Shown here: piece after piece, positions 1 through 8,410 of the stretch
Layout of the letters: the number at the start of each line of letters is the position of its first letter
Position numbering within the stretch: the first letter of the stretch is position 1
From: JBDTYT01 sp040005555
GTDB taxonomy: Bacteria; Actinomycetota; UBA4738; HRBIN12
DNA: 22,786 nt
Direction: 5' to 3'
NCBI GenBank assembly: GCA_040005555.1
Contig: JBDTYT010000021.1
Location: forward strand, 1-22,786
Notes under the pieces: generated by a model
Told to the model about the DNA's origin: nothing
The model's database searches: none
Seen by the model: the letters and a program-made list of their open reading frames with translations, nothing else
Position numbers and translations under genes: made by a program

Positions 1-219
1 GACGAGCCCGACCACCGTCGTTTCGGCTACGGGGCATGCACGGTCACGGGTTCGGATTTCGAGATCCTGGTGGATCTCGGGGCCGACACGCACAAAGAAG
101 TCGTCCGCACCGCGAAGGTCGACCTCGGGAGTGTGACCGGGGTGCTCCGCCCGCTCCGCATCGCGACGGCCTTCCTGCCGGGGAACGCGAAACGCCCCGG
201 GAACCCGGACGAGTTCTAG
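1..219 (+). CDS. Unidentified protein, C-terminal part (5' end outside window)
   Basis: An open frame runs from the first base of the window to a TAG at 217–219, giving 72 residues that end in GNPDEF. The residue mix (FEILVDLGADTHKEVV, then a hydrophobic stretch around LRPLRIATAFLP) looks like real protein, and the frame ends just 7 bases before the start of the next gene on the same strand, so the two may be co-transcribed. I do not recognise the family. The 5' end and any diagnostic domain lie outside the window. No frame on the opposite strand looks more protein-like here. Confidence 0.5.
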   Translation, partial: DEPDHRRFGYGACTVTGSDFEILVDLGADTHKEVVRTAKVDLGSVTGVLRPLRIATAFLPGNAKRPGNPDEF

Positions 220-226
220 GTCGGCG

Positions 227-3200
227 GTGAGCTCCGGGTCCTCGTCCGGAACCGGAGTGATCCGCGACGAGCGCAAGCTCGTTTCGATCCTGTTCGTCGA
301 TCTCACCGGGTACACGGCGCTCTCGGCCCGGCTGGATCCCGAGGAGATCTACCGGTTCCTGCGGCCCGGACTCATCGCCTTGCAACGCATCGTGGAGGAT
401 CACGGCGGGACCGTCCCGCAGATCATGGGCGACGGGTTCATGGCCGTGTTCGGCGTCCCGACGACCCACGAAGATGATGCCGAGCGCGCCGTCCGTGCGG
501 CGATCGCCGTGCGCGAGCACGTCGCCAACCTGAACGCACGACGCGGGCGGATCCGTTTCCCCGACGTGCATGCGGGGGTCAACTCCGGCGAGGTCATGGT
601 CGTGCCGTCCGAGGAAGCAGCGGGGTTCGCCGTGATCGGGGACACCGTGAATACCGCCTCTCGTCTGGCCGATCTGGCGTCGGCGGGCAAGCTCCTCGTC
701 GAGGAGCGCACGAGGGATCGCACCGCGCACGCGGTTCGGTACGGCCCGAAGCGAGCGCTCAAGGCGAAAGGCAAACCCGATCCGGTCACCGCGTACGAGG
801 CGCTCGGAGCGCGGAGCGGAAGGTCCGTCGGCCGTCGGCTGTCCTCGAGGGTGTTCGTCGATCGTCGAGACGTGATGGAGCGCATCCGCGAGGAGGTGCG
901 CGCCGCCGAGCGCGGCAGCGGATCGCGGATCCTGTTGTTCGTTGGCGAGCCCGGGATCGGGAAGTCGCGCCTCGCCAGCGAGGTGCGGAAACTCCGCATG
1001 GGCACGGTGTTGATCGGCCGCTGCCCGGCGTTCGGAGACCAGCTCCCGCTCCACGCGCTCGCCGAGGCCCTGGCCGCCGGCCTCGGGGTCGCGCCGGGAG
1101 CCCCGCCGGCAACGGTGGACGCCGCGGTGCGCCGGCTCCGGTCCTCGGTCCCGACCGCGGAGCGATCGGCGTTCTCGCGCGACGTGCGGCTGCTGTTCGG
1201 GTCCGAACGGGTGCCGAGGGGACAGGCTCGCGGCTCGGTGCACGACGCGGGGCGCGCGGCCCGGGTCGTCCTCGAAACGCTCGCGCGCCGTCGTCCGGTC
1301 ATCGTGATCCTCGACGATCTCCACTGGGCGGACGCTGCTCTCGTGGACCTGCTGCGCGAGGTTCAGCGTGCCCCGTGGCCGACGCCGATCCTCTTCCTCG
1401 CGCTGAGTCGGCCGACGCCGGCGCTGAAGGGCCTGCCCCGCAAGGTGCTCGGACTGCTTGGGCGCGACGACATGCGACAGTTGGCCCGCGGCGTCCTCGG
1501 CCAGGCGGTCGAGGACCGGGTGCTCATCGAGCCGCTCTCTCGCGCCGACGGGAACCCCCTGTTCCTCGAGGAGACGCTCGACATGCTCATCGAGGCGGGC
1601 TCGCTCGCCGAGCGAGACGGTACGTGGTCGGTGCAGGACCCTGAACGTTTTCGTCGGGTTCCGTCGACGATCCGTCTGCTGATCTCGGCTCGGCTCGATG
1701 GGTTGCCCGAAGCGGAGAAGCGCCTCCTCCAGGAGGCGGCCGTGGCGGGCGACGTGGTCTGGGACCAGATGTTGGAGGAGATGCAGCGTTCGACGGGGTC
1801 CGGGGAGGCCGCCGACGTTCGTGGGTCGCTCGCCTCGCTCGAGGCCAGAGGTCTCCTCGTGTGTCGCGAACGCAGCGTCGTGGCGGGCGCCGGAGAGTAC
1901 GAGTTCAAACACGTCCTGATCCGCGAGGTGGCGTACGAATCGTTGCCGCGCGCCGATCGAGCGCTTCATCACGTGCTCGCGGCCGAGTGGCTCGGCCGCC
2001 AGTCCGGTCGGATCTCCGAGGAGCAGATGGCGTCGCTCGCGAGTCACTACGAGCGCGCGTGGGAGCTCGGCAGCTCGCGCACGGGATCCGCCCCCGAGCC
2101 GCGGATCGCCGCGTCAGCGATCGAGCATCTCCACCGGCTCGCCGATCGCACGTTCGCGTATCAAGCGCGAGCTGCCGAGGCGATCTACGCGCGGGCGCTC
2201 GCCGTCGCGCGAAGCGCCGGAGACGCGGTGATCGAGCCGCGCACCACCGCCACGGTGCTCATCGGTCACGCGGAGAGCCTGATCGAGATGGGGCGGCACC
2301 GCGAGGCGGTCGCCGATGCCGCCGAGGCTCGCACGACCGCTGAGGGATTGGGCGATCGGCGCCTGTTGGCTCGGGCGCTCCTCGCGCAGGGGCGCTCGGA
2401 GTCCGATCTCGGTCGCATGAAGCGTGCGCGCGACGGGCTCGTCCGGGCCGAGCGTCTCTTCAGCGCCGAGGGAGATGTCCGGGGGCAGGCGTGGGCCCGT
2501 CACCGGATCTCGGAGACGTGGGGCGCGGCGGACTACGGGCGCGAGCTCGACGACCTGCGTGCGTCCTACCGGCTCTTCGCGAGCGCGCGTGACCGTTGGG
2601 GGCAATCGGTCGCCGCATCCGATCTCGCGTACCTGCTGACTACGGACGGCGGTCCCGAGTTCGAACGCTGGTACCGGCGCGCGCTGCAGCTGGCCAACGA
2701 TGAGGGGGACCTCCGATCGCGCGCCTCGCTCGGTCGTACGGCTGGGTACGTCGCGTTCTACCGGGGGGAGTACGACGAGGCGATCCGGGCGATGGAAGAC
2801 GCGCAACCGCTCGCGGAGCAAGCCGGCGATCGGTACGCAGAGGCGGACGCCCTGCTCATCCGCGCCATGAGCGAATCGCTCACCGGATCGCCGAGCGCCG
2901 CGCATACGCTCGCTGAGGATCTCCAGCGGATCGCGCGCGACGTACAGTCGGTGCGCCTGCGCGCGCTCGCGATGCTCCCCGGGGCGAGGGCCGCCATGCG
3001 GCTCGGTGATCCGCTGCTCGCGGAGCGCCGGCTCCGAGCGGCCATGCGCTTGGTCCAGCAACGACGGATGGTGGTGATCGGACCGGAGGTCAACGTCGTG
3101 CGCGCGTGGACGTCGCTGGATCGGGGCGCCTTCGCGGAGGTCGGCAGCGTCGCAGCGCGTGTCTCCGCCGGGGCTCGCCGGAACCGCTGGCCCCTGTGGG

Positions 3201-3709
3201 AGGCGCTCGGACCCCTGCTGCGCGGCCGCTCCCTGCTCGGCCGCGGTCGGAGCATCGAGGCCGAGCGCCACCTCAGCCTCGCGGCGAGCTCCGCGGCCGC
3301 GGCGGGAGCGACCGGGACGTACGCGCTCGCGACGCTGCTCGTCGACGAGTGTCAGGCGATCGCCGGCCGGGCCCGAGCCGGTCGATCTCGACCTTCCGGC
3401 GGATCGGAGCGTGAGGCGATCGCCCACGAGGTCCGCGGGCTCGTCGCGCTCCGAGGGGGAAGGATGGACCGGGCGTCCGACGCATTCGCTGCGGCCGTCG
3501 ACCGCTGGGACCTCCTCGGCACGACCGCCTGGCTCGCCCGAGCCCTCGCGCTCCAGGCGCACGCGGCGCGGGCTCGCGGCGATCATCGGGCCACGGCTGC
3601 CTTGGACCGGCGCGCGGCCCGCGTCCTCGACACCTTGCGGACGCCCGCGCGTGAGCGTGGGGCGCTCCTGCGGCCCCTCGGGGTCCTCGAGCCAGCCGGG
3701 CCTCGCTAG
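227..3709 (+). CDS. Class III nucleotide cyclase-domain / AAA ATPase / TPR regulator
   Basis: This 1160-residue protein has three parts. Residues about 15–195 are a class III adenylate/guanylate cyclase homology domain with both metal-binding aspartates (D25 in FVDLTGYT, D69 in MGDGFMAVFG) and the transition-state pair N142 and R146 in GDTVNTASRL. Residues about 205–600 are a STAND-type ATPase with Walker A GEPGIGKS (240–247) and Walker B VIVILDDLHWAD (aspartates 363–364). The remainder, about 620–1150, is alanine- and arginine-rich helical repeat of TPR character. This architecture is common among actinobacterial signalling proteins; its inputs are usually unknown. The substrate-selecting positions are unusual (Q65 where lysine is usual, A135 where Asp or Thr is usual), so cyclase activity is uncertain. 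GTG at 227 gives the longest product; GTG at 257, just before the conserved domain, is a possible alternative. There is no signal peptide or membrane segment. The last four bases overlap the stop of the convergent thioredoxin gene. Confidence 0.9.
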   Translation: MSSGSSSGTGVIRDERKLVSILFVDLTGYTALSARLDPEEIYRFLRPGLIALQRIVEDHGGTVPQIMGDGFMAVFGVPTTHEDDAERAVRAAIAVREHVANLNARRGRIRFPDVHAGVNSGEVMVVPSEEAAGFAVIGDTVNTASRLADLASAGKLLVEERTRDRTAHAVRYGPKRALKAKGKPDPVTAYEALGARSGRSVGRRLSSRVFVDRRDVMERIREEVRAAERGSGSRILLFVGEPGIGKSRLASEVRKLRMGTVLIGRCPAFGDQLPLHALAEALAAGLGVAPGAPPATVDAAVRRLRSSVPTAERSAFSRDVRLLFGSERVPRGQARGSVHDAGRAARVVLETLARRRPVIVILDDLHWADAALVDLLREVQRAPWPTPILFLALSRPTPALKGLPRKVLGLLGRDDMRQLARGVLGQAVEDRVLIEPLSRADGNPLFLEETLDMLIEAGSLAERDGTWSVQDPERFRRVPSTIRLLISARLDGLPEAEKRLLQEAAVAGDVVWDQMLEEMQRSTGSGEAADVRGSLASLEARGLLVCRERSVVAGAGEYEFKHVLIREVAYESLPRADRALHHVLAAEWLGRQSGRISEEQMASLASHYERAWELGSSRTGSAPEPRIAASAIEHLHRLADRTFAYQARAAEAIYARALAVARSAGDAVIEPRTTATVLIGHAESLIEMGRHREAVADAAEARTTAEGLGDRRLLARALLAQGRSESDLGRMKRARDGLVRAERLFSAEGDVRGQAWARHRISETWGAADYGRELDDLRASYRLFASARDRWGQSVAASDLAYLLTTDGGPEFERWYRRALQLANDEGDLRSRASLGRTAGYVAFYRGEYDEAIRAMEDAQPLAEQAGDRYAEADALLIRAMSESLTGSPSAAHTLAEDLQRIARDVQSVRLRALAMLPGARAAMRLGDPLLAERRLRAAMRLVQQRRMVVIGPEVNVVRAWTSLDRGAFAEVGSVAARVSAGARRNRWPLWEALGPLLRGRSLLGRGRSIEAERHLSLAASSAAAAGATGTYALATLLVDECQAIAGRARAGRSRPSGGSEREAIAHEVRGLVALRGGRMDRASDAFAAAVDRWDLLGTTAWLARALALQAHAARARGDHRATAALDRRAARVLDTLRTPARERGALLRPLGVLEPAGPR

Positions 3710-4248
3710 GCCACGAGCTGGTTGAGCCGCTTCGTGAGCTCGTCCTCGGGGAGCGCCCCCGACCAATGGGCCACCTGGGCGCCGCCCCGGTCGTAGAAGA
3801 TCGTGACCGGCTGGCCGATGAGGCCGAGGCCGTCGCGGATCCCGCCGGTGTCGTCGTAGAGGCTCGGGTAGGTCCAACCGTACTTCGCCATGAACCGCCG
3901 GGCCGAGTCACGGGCGTCGAGGATGTCGATGCCGATGAACTGCACCCGGGCCCCGTAGGTCTTCGCGGCGCGGGCGAGCCGCGGAGCCTCCTGGGTGCAG
4001 GGACCGCACCAGGACGCCCAGACGTTCACGAGCACCGGCGTGCCCTTGAGCTGCGTCAGCAGCCGCTGGTACGTGGAAAGGTCGAAGCTGGGGAGCTCGG
4101 CCGCGTCCACCGGGAGCAACTGAGCGGTGGCTGCGTTCGTGGCGGGGATCGGTCGGTGATCGGCTCCGAGGGCTTCGCCGCCCGAGGAACACGCGGTGAC
4201 GGTCACCGCGAGCACCGCGAGGCCGATCGAGATCCGACGGAATGCCAT
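3706..4248 (-). CDS. TlpA/ResA-like thioredoxin-fold lipoprotein
   Basis: From the ATG at 4248 this encodes 180 residues. The N-terminus is a lipoprotein signal: basic MAFRRIS, a hydrophobic stretch, then lipobox V17-T-A-C20, so the mature protein should be lipid-anchored outside the cytoplasmic membrane. A thioredoxin-like domain of the TlpA/ResA/AhpC-TSA group follows, with active site WCGPC (C81, C84) and a proline in GQPVTIF at the usual cis-Pro position. Relatives reduce disulfides in extracytoplasmic proteins such as apocytochrome c; the partner here is unknown, with no cytochrome maturation gene nearby. An ATG at 4257 would add three residues and the frame stays open to 4383, but 4248 fits the signal peptide and lies 7 bases after a TACCAT hexamer. 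It diverges from recG and converges with the cyclase-domain gene. Confidence 0.88.
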   Translation of the reverse strand: MAFRRISIGLAVLAVTVTACSSGGEALGADHRPIPATNAATAQLLPVDAAELPSFDLSTYQRLLTQLKGTPVLVNVWASWCGPCTQEAPRLARAAKTYGARVQFIGIDILDARDSARRFMAKYGWTYPSLYDDTGGIRDGLGLIGQPVTIFYDRGGAQVAHWSGALPEDELTKRLNQLVA

Positions 4249-4255
4249 GGGCTGC

Positions 4256-4261
4256 ATGGTA
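4256..4261 (-). promoter_or_regulatory. Putative -10 element (TACCAT), leaderless thioredoxin gene
   Basis: On the minus strand TACCAT reads from 4261 to 4256, and exactly 7 bases separate it from the ATG at 4248. That would place transcription start at or next to the start codon. No purine-rich ribosome binding site precedes the ATG. A TTCGAA at about 16 bases upstream is a weak -35 candidate. The call rests on the same spacing being seen at several other gene starts in this window. Confidence 0.4.
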
Positions 4262-4306
4262 GAACGCTCACATGGTCTTCGAACCTCACGCTGTCTCGGT
4301 TCGGCC

Positions 4307-6523
4307 GTGACGCTGACGCTCGCGTCACGCGTCGAGGCCATCGACCGGCAGTTGGCCAACCGCCGGACCGGGCTGCGGAACAAGAGCGACCCCGCATCCC
4401 AGGTCCTCGCCGATTCCTTGGGGATCCGTACCGTCGGTCAGTTGCTCCACCACTACCCCCGTCGCTACATCGACCGTTCGCAGGTCGCTCGGATCCGCGA
4501 GCTGCGCGTGGGCCGGTACGTCACCGTCATCGCCCGAGTGAAGAAGGTCACGAAGCGCCAGACACGCAACCGACGCTCGATGGTCACCATCACCCTCTTC
4601 GACGGATCCGGATACCTGGACCTGACGTTCTTCAACCAGCCCTGGATCGCGAGCTCATACAAGGAGGGGCACGAACTCGCCGTCTCGGGTGTCGTGAACC
4701 TGTACAAGGGGCGACTCCAGCTCACGAACCAAGAGGTCGAGCTGCTGAGCGGGGACGAGGCGGACCTGGTGCACACGGGGCGGATCACGCCCGTCCACCG
4801 CGCCGCCGAAGGTGTGTCGACCCGCACGATCCGCGAGCTGGTGCACCGCGCGCTCGAGCAGCTCGGGCAGATCTCCGATCCGCTGCCCGCAGAGATCGTC
4901 TCGGCGGAACGGCTCGAGCCGTTCGACACCGCCATCCGCGCGATCCATTTCCCTGAGTCGTCGCAGCAGCTCGGGACGGCCGAGGAGCGGCTGAAATTCG
5001 ACGAGCTGTTCGCGCTCGAGCTCGGCGTCGCCTTCCGTAAGCACCGCGTCGAGGCCGCCGAGCAGGGTGTGTCACACGTGCCCGATGGTTCCCTCGTCGA
5101 TCGGTTGCGGGAGACCCTGCCGTTCGAACCGACGAGCGCGCAGGAGCGGGCGACGGCCGAGATCGACCGCGCGATGGCTCGCCCTCGCCCGATGAACGTC
5201 CTCCTCCAAGGCGACGTCGGGTCGGGCAAGACGCTCGTCGCGCTCCATGCGGCGCTCGTGGCCATCCAGTCAGGGCACCAAGCGGCGATCATGGCGCCGA
5301 CCGAGGTCCTCGCCGGCCAGCACTTCCGTTCGATGGCTGCGCTGCTCGGGCCGTTCGGAGCCGTGCCCTACCTGGATCTGCTGTCCGCGAGGACCGCCGA
5401 GGGCGACGGCCAGACGTCGCTGCTCGAAGCGACGGAACCCTCCGACGCGCCGGCCGACGCGCACGTGACCTACGCCCTCCTCACCGCCGCCGTCACCGGG
5501 AAGGACCGCGCGAGGATCATCGAAGCGATCGCGGCCGGGGACGTCGACCTGGTCGTCGGGACGCACGCCCTCGTGCAAGAAGGTGTGACCTTCGCCGATC
5601 TCTCGCTGGCGGTGATCGACGAGCAGCATCGTTTCGGGGTGCATCAGCGCATGGCGCTCAAAGGCAAGGGCGGCTCGCCCGACGTGCTCATCATGACGGC
5701 GACGCCGATCCCCAGAACGCTTGCCCTCACGTACTACGGAGATCTCGACGTCGTCGTGCTCGACGAGATGCCGAAGGGACGCCAACCGATCGAGACGCGC
5801 ATCGCCCGCACGCCGCAGCAGCGGACGGCCGCCTACGAGCTGGTCCGACGTGAGATCGCGGCAGGCCGGCAGGCGTTCGTCGTGTGCGCAGCGATCGATG
5901 AGGCCAATAAGAAGGAGGTGAGAGCCGCCGAGTCCGAGGCCGAACGGCTGGCAACGACGGTCTTCCCCGATCTGTCGGTCGAGCTGCTGCACGGACGGAT
6001 GCGTCCGGCCGCGAAGGAGCAGGTCATGGAGGCGTTCCGCAGCGGCCGGCACCACCTGCTCATCTCGACCACCGTGATCGAAGTGGGGGTCGACGTGCCG
6101 AACGCCACCGTGATGCTCGTCGAGAACGCGGAGCGGTTCGGCCTCGCGCAGCTGCATCAGCTGCGAGGTCGGATCGGCCGCGGCGAGCACCGCTCGTACT
6201 GCGTGCTGTTCGATGAGAGCACCCAGGACAAGGAGGAGGCTCGCGCTCGTTTGGACGCGATGGTGCGGACCACCGACGGCTTCGAGCTCGCCGATGAGGA
6301 CCTGCGGCTCCGCGGGGAGGGCACGCTGTTCGACGTGAAGCAGTCCGGCATGCCCGATCTCAAGCTCGCGCGCTTGTCCGAGGACCTCGAGCTGGTGAAG
6401 CGTGCGCGGACCGTCGCATTCGCCACGATCGAGGAAGATCCGACCCTGGAGCGGCACCCCGAGCTCCTGGGCGAGCTCCAAGTACGTTTCGACCGCTCCA
6501 TCGACTGGCTGTTCCACTCATGA
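4307..6523 (+). CDS. recG: ATP-dependent DNA helicase RecG
   Basis: RecG is a DNA translocase that reverses stalled replication forks and processes branched recombination intermediates. From GTG 4307 the protein has 738 residues, a normal length. The N-terminal part carries the wedge/OB-fold domain (LHHYPRRYIDRS and the region following). The helicase core shows Walker A GDVGSGKT (302–309), the RecG-type DEQH box (438–441), motif III TATPIPRTL, and the C-terminal motor ending in the QLHQLRGRIGRG motif followed by SYC. The frame is open upstream to 4196, but those extra 37 residues have no RecG character, and 4196–4257 would overlap the divergent thioredoxin gene. GTG 4307, giving MTLTLASRVEAIDRQL, is therefore preferred. 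No strong Shine-Dalgarno sequence is visible. Confidence 0.97.
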   Translation: MTLTLASRVEAIDRQLANRRTGLRNKSDPASQVLADSLGIRTVGQLLHHYPRRYIDRSQVARIRELRVGRYVTVIARVKKVTKRQTRNRRSMVTITLFDGSGYLDLTFFNQPWIASSYKEGHELAVSGVVNLYKGRLQLTNQEVELLSGDEADLVHTGRITPVHRAAEGVSTRTIRELVHRALEQLGQISDPLPAEIVSAERLEPFDTAIRAIHFPESSQQLGTAEERLKFDELFALELGVAFRKHRVEAAEQGVSHVPDGSLVDRLRETLPFEPTSAQERATAEIDRAMARPRPMNVLLQGDVGSGKTLVALHAALVAIQSGHQAAIMAPTEVLAGQHFRSMAALLGPFGAVPYLDLLSARTAEGDGQTSLLEATEPSDAPADAHVTYALLTAAVTGKDRARIIEAIAAGDVDLVVGTHALVQEGVTFADLSLAVIDEQHRFGVHQRMALKGKGGSPDVLIMTATPIPRTLALTYYGDLDVVVLDEMPKGRQPIETRIARTPQQRTAAYELVRREIAAGRQAFVVCAAIDEANKKEVRAAESEAERLATTVFPDLSVELLHGRMRPAAKEQVMEAFRSGRHHLLISTTVIEVGVDVPNATVMLVENAERFGLAQLHQLRGRIGRGEHRSYCVLFDESTQDKEEARARLDAMVRTTDGFELADEDLRLRGEGTLFDVKQSGMPDLKLARLSEDLELVKRARTVAFATIEEDPTLERHPELLGELQVRFDRSIDWLFHS

Positions 6524-6550
6524 GGTGCTCGAAGCTCCACCGCCTCGGGG

Positions 6551-6556
6551 CACAAT
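6551..6556 (+). promoter_or_regulatory. Putative -10 element (CACAAT) before PAS histidine kinase
   Basis: CACAAT lies 6 bases before the ATG at 6563 in the 39-base gap after recG. There is no Shine-Dalgarno sequence in that gap. The spacing matches other putative leaderless starts in the window, although this hexamer is a poorer match to TAnnnT (C at the first position). Confidence 0.3.
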
Positions 6557-6562
6557 GACCTG

Positions 6563-8410
6563 ATGGGATCCGAAGCCCGCGGCAGGACCGAGACCGGCAC
6601 GCTCTACCGCACCTTGGTGGAGCAGATCTCGGCGATCACCTACGTCGACACGCTCGACCACGGGACGATGACGCCCGTCTACGTGAGCCCACAGGTGGAA
6701 GCGATCATCGGGGCGTCGCGTGACGATTGGCTTGCCGACCCTGTCATGTGGCGTGGCTACCTCCACCCGGAGGACCGGGACAGGGCGATCCGTGAGTTCG
6801 AGACCCGGCTCGCGGCCGGGGGCTCGTTCTCGCTCAGCTATCGGGTCGTGCGGCCCGATGGTCGCGTCGTTTGGATCGACGAGCGGGCGACGGTGCTCAC
6901 CGACGAGCACGGGAAGCCCTCGTTCCTGCACGGTGTCATGGTCGACGCCACCGAGTCGCGCCTCGCTGAGGAGCACGCGCGGCGGGCCGCCTCGCTGCTC
7001 GCCGCGACGCTCGACGCCACGGCCGACGGGATCCTCGTCGTCGACCTCGCGGGGAAGATCGTCGTGTACAACCGAAGGTTCGGGGAGATGTGGCAGATCC
7101 CGCAGGAAGTCATCGACACCAAGGACGACGATCGCGCTCTCGAGCATGTCCTGGACCAGCTCAACGACCCGGACGCGTTCCTGGCCAAGGTCCGCGAGCT
7201 CTACGCCACGCCGCTGGCCGAGAGTTTCGACGTCCTCGGGTTCTTGGATGGCCGTGTCTTCGAGCGCTACTCGGCCCCCCAGATGTCGCAGGGCGAGCCG
7301 GTCGGCCGCGTCTGGAGCTTCCGGGAGGTGACCGAGCGCGTCCGCGCCGAACGCGACATCCGCCAAGCCGAGGAACGCTATCGCGTCCTCGTCGAACGGC
7401 TGCCCGCGGTCGTCTACGAGGCGGTGTTCGGGTTCCCGGCGCCGTGGCTCTACGTCAGCCCGCACGTCGAGCGGATGCTCGGGTTCTCTCCCGATGATTT
7501 CCTTTCCGATCCGTCGTTCTGGTGGGACCGGATCCACCCCGACGACAAGGAAGGGGTCGAGCTCCAAGAAGAGCTCAGCCGCGCGAGCGGAGTGCCGCTC
7601 GCATCGGAGTACCGCATGATCGCGCGCGAGGGTCAGGTGCGGTGGGTTCGGGACGAGGCGGAGGTCGTCTCGGACGACGCGGGGCGCCCGTACCTGCTCC
7701 GCGGGCTGCTCCTCGACATCACGGACCGAAAGGCCGCCGAAGAGGCATTGCTCCGCAGCGAGGAGTCGGTGCGCAGGCTCTACGCGAGGCTGCTCCAAGC
7801 GCAAGAGGAGGAGCGCGCGAGGATCGCTGACGATATCCACGATGACTCGATCCAGGCGATGACCGCCGTCGGGATACGACTCCAGACGATCTTGCAGCGC
7901 GGACCTGCCGGTGACCGAGAACAGGACCTTCACAAGCTGGAGGAAACGGTGGCGCACGCGATCCGTCGCCTGCGATATCTCTTGTTCGAGCTTCGGCCCC
8001 GTGTGCTCGACGAGGAGGGGTTGTCGGCGGCGCTGCAAACGTTCGCCATGGTGATGCAGGAACAAACGCACGTCACCGTGGACGTCGAGAGCCGGCTCGT
8101 CGAAGAACCGCCGGGAGAGACGCGTTTGATCCTGTACCGGATCGCCCAAGAGGCGCTCGCGAACGTGCGCAAGCATGCCGAGGCCCATCGAGTGTCCGTG
8201 ACCGTCGAGCCGAGTGATGGCGGGTATCTCGTCCGGATCGAGGACGACGGGGTGGGGTTCGACCCAGCCTCCCTGGAAGGATCGCGGCCCGGGCACCTCG
8301 GACTCACCGCCATGAAGGAACGCGCGGAGATGTCGGGCGGGTGGGCCCGCGTGACCAGCCAGCCGGGGCGGGGCACCACGGTCGAGTTCTGGATGCCAGC
8401 ACCTTCGTGA
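6563..8410 (+). CDS. Cytosolic three-PAS sensor histidine kinase (HisKA_3/NarL type)
   Basis: This 615-residue protein has no transmembrane segment, so it should sense a cytoplasmic signal. Three PAS domains lie at about 15–130 (YVSPQVEAIIGAS, with a PAC-like end HGVMVDATE), 150–265 (LDATADGILVVDLAGKIVVYN) and 275–400 (YVSPHVERMLGFSPDDF, ending LLLDITDRKAAEE). The dimerisation/phosphotransfer helix ARIADDIHDDSIQAM is of the HisKA_3 type, with phosphoacceptor H426. The HATPase domain shows the N box around N534 (ALANVRKHA), the G1 box DDGVGF (561–566) and a GHLGLTAMKERAE G2-type motif. Such kinases normally pair with NarL/LuxR-type regulators, but none is adjacent. The gene follows recG by 39 bases and overlaps rsmD by four bases (GTGA), so it may drive transcription of the rsmD block. 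Confidence 0.92.
   Translation: MGSEARGRTETGTLYRTLVEQISAITYVDTLDHGTMTPVYVSPQVEAIIGASRDDWLADPVMWRGYLHPEDRDRAIREFETRLAAGGSFSLSYRVVRPDGRVVWIDERATVLTDEHGKPSFLHGVMVDATESRLAEEHARRAASLLAATLDATADGILVVDLAGKIVVYNRRFGEMWQIPQEVIDTKDDDRALEHVLDQLNDPDAFLAKVRELYATPLAESFDVLGFLDGRVFERYSAPQMSQGEPVGRVWSFREVTERVRAERDIRQAEERYRVLVERLPAVVYEAVFGFPAPWLYVSPHVERMLGFSPDDFLSDPSFWWDRIHPDDKEGVELQEELSRASGVPLASEYRMIAREGQVRWVRDEAEVVSDDAGRPYLLRGLLLDITDRKAAEEALLRSEESVRRLYARLLQAQEEERARIADDIHDDSIQAMTAVGIRLQTILQRGPAGDREQDLHKLEETVAHAIRRLRYLLFELRPRVLDEEGLSAALQTFAMVMQEQTHVTVDVESRLVEEPPGETRLILYRIAQEALANVRKHAEAHRVSVTVEPSDGGYLVRIEDDGVGFDPASLEGSRPGHLGLTAMKERAEMSGGWARVTSQPGRGTTVEFWMPAPS

Noticed and set aside
44..2047. Long open frame on the minus strand opposite the cyclase-domain gene (667 codons)
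   Set aside because: It is antisense to a gene with clear domains, its translation is rich in Arg/Gly/His/Pro without motifs, and long antisense frames are expected at this GC content.
2114..3877. 587-codon minus-strand open frame opposite the TPR region and thioredoxin gene 3' end
   Set aside because: It overlaps the thioredoxin gene in another frame and has Arg/Pro-rich composition typical of GC-rich shadows.
4196..4306. Upstream extension of recG to an earlier start
   Set aside because: The extra 37 residues do not resemble RecG and would place the start inside the divergent thioredoxin gene. GTG 4307 gives a normal-length protein.
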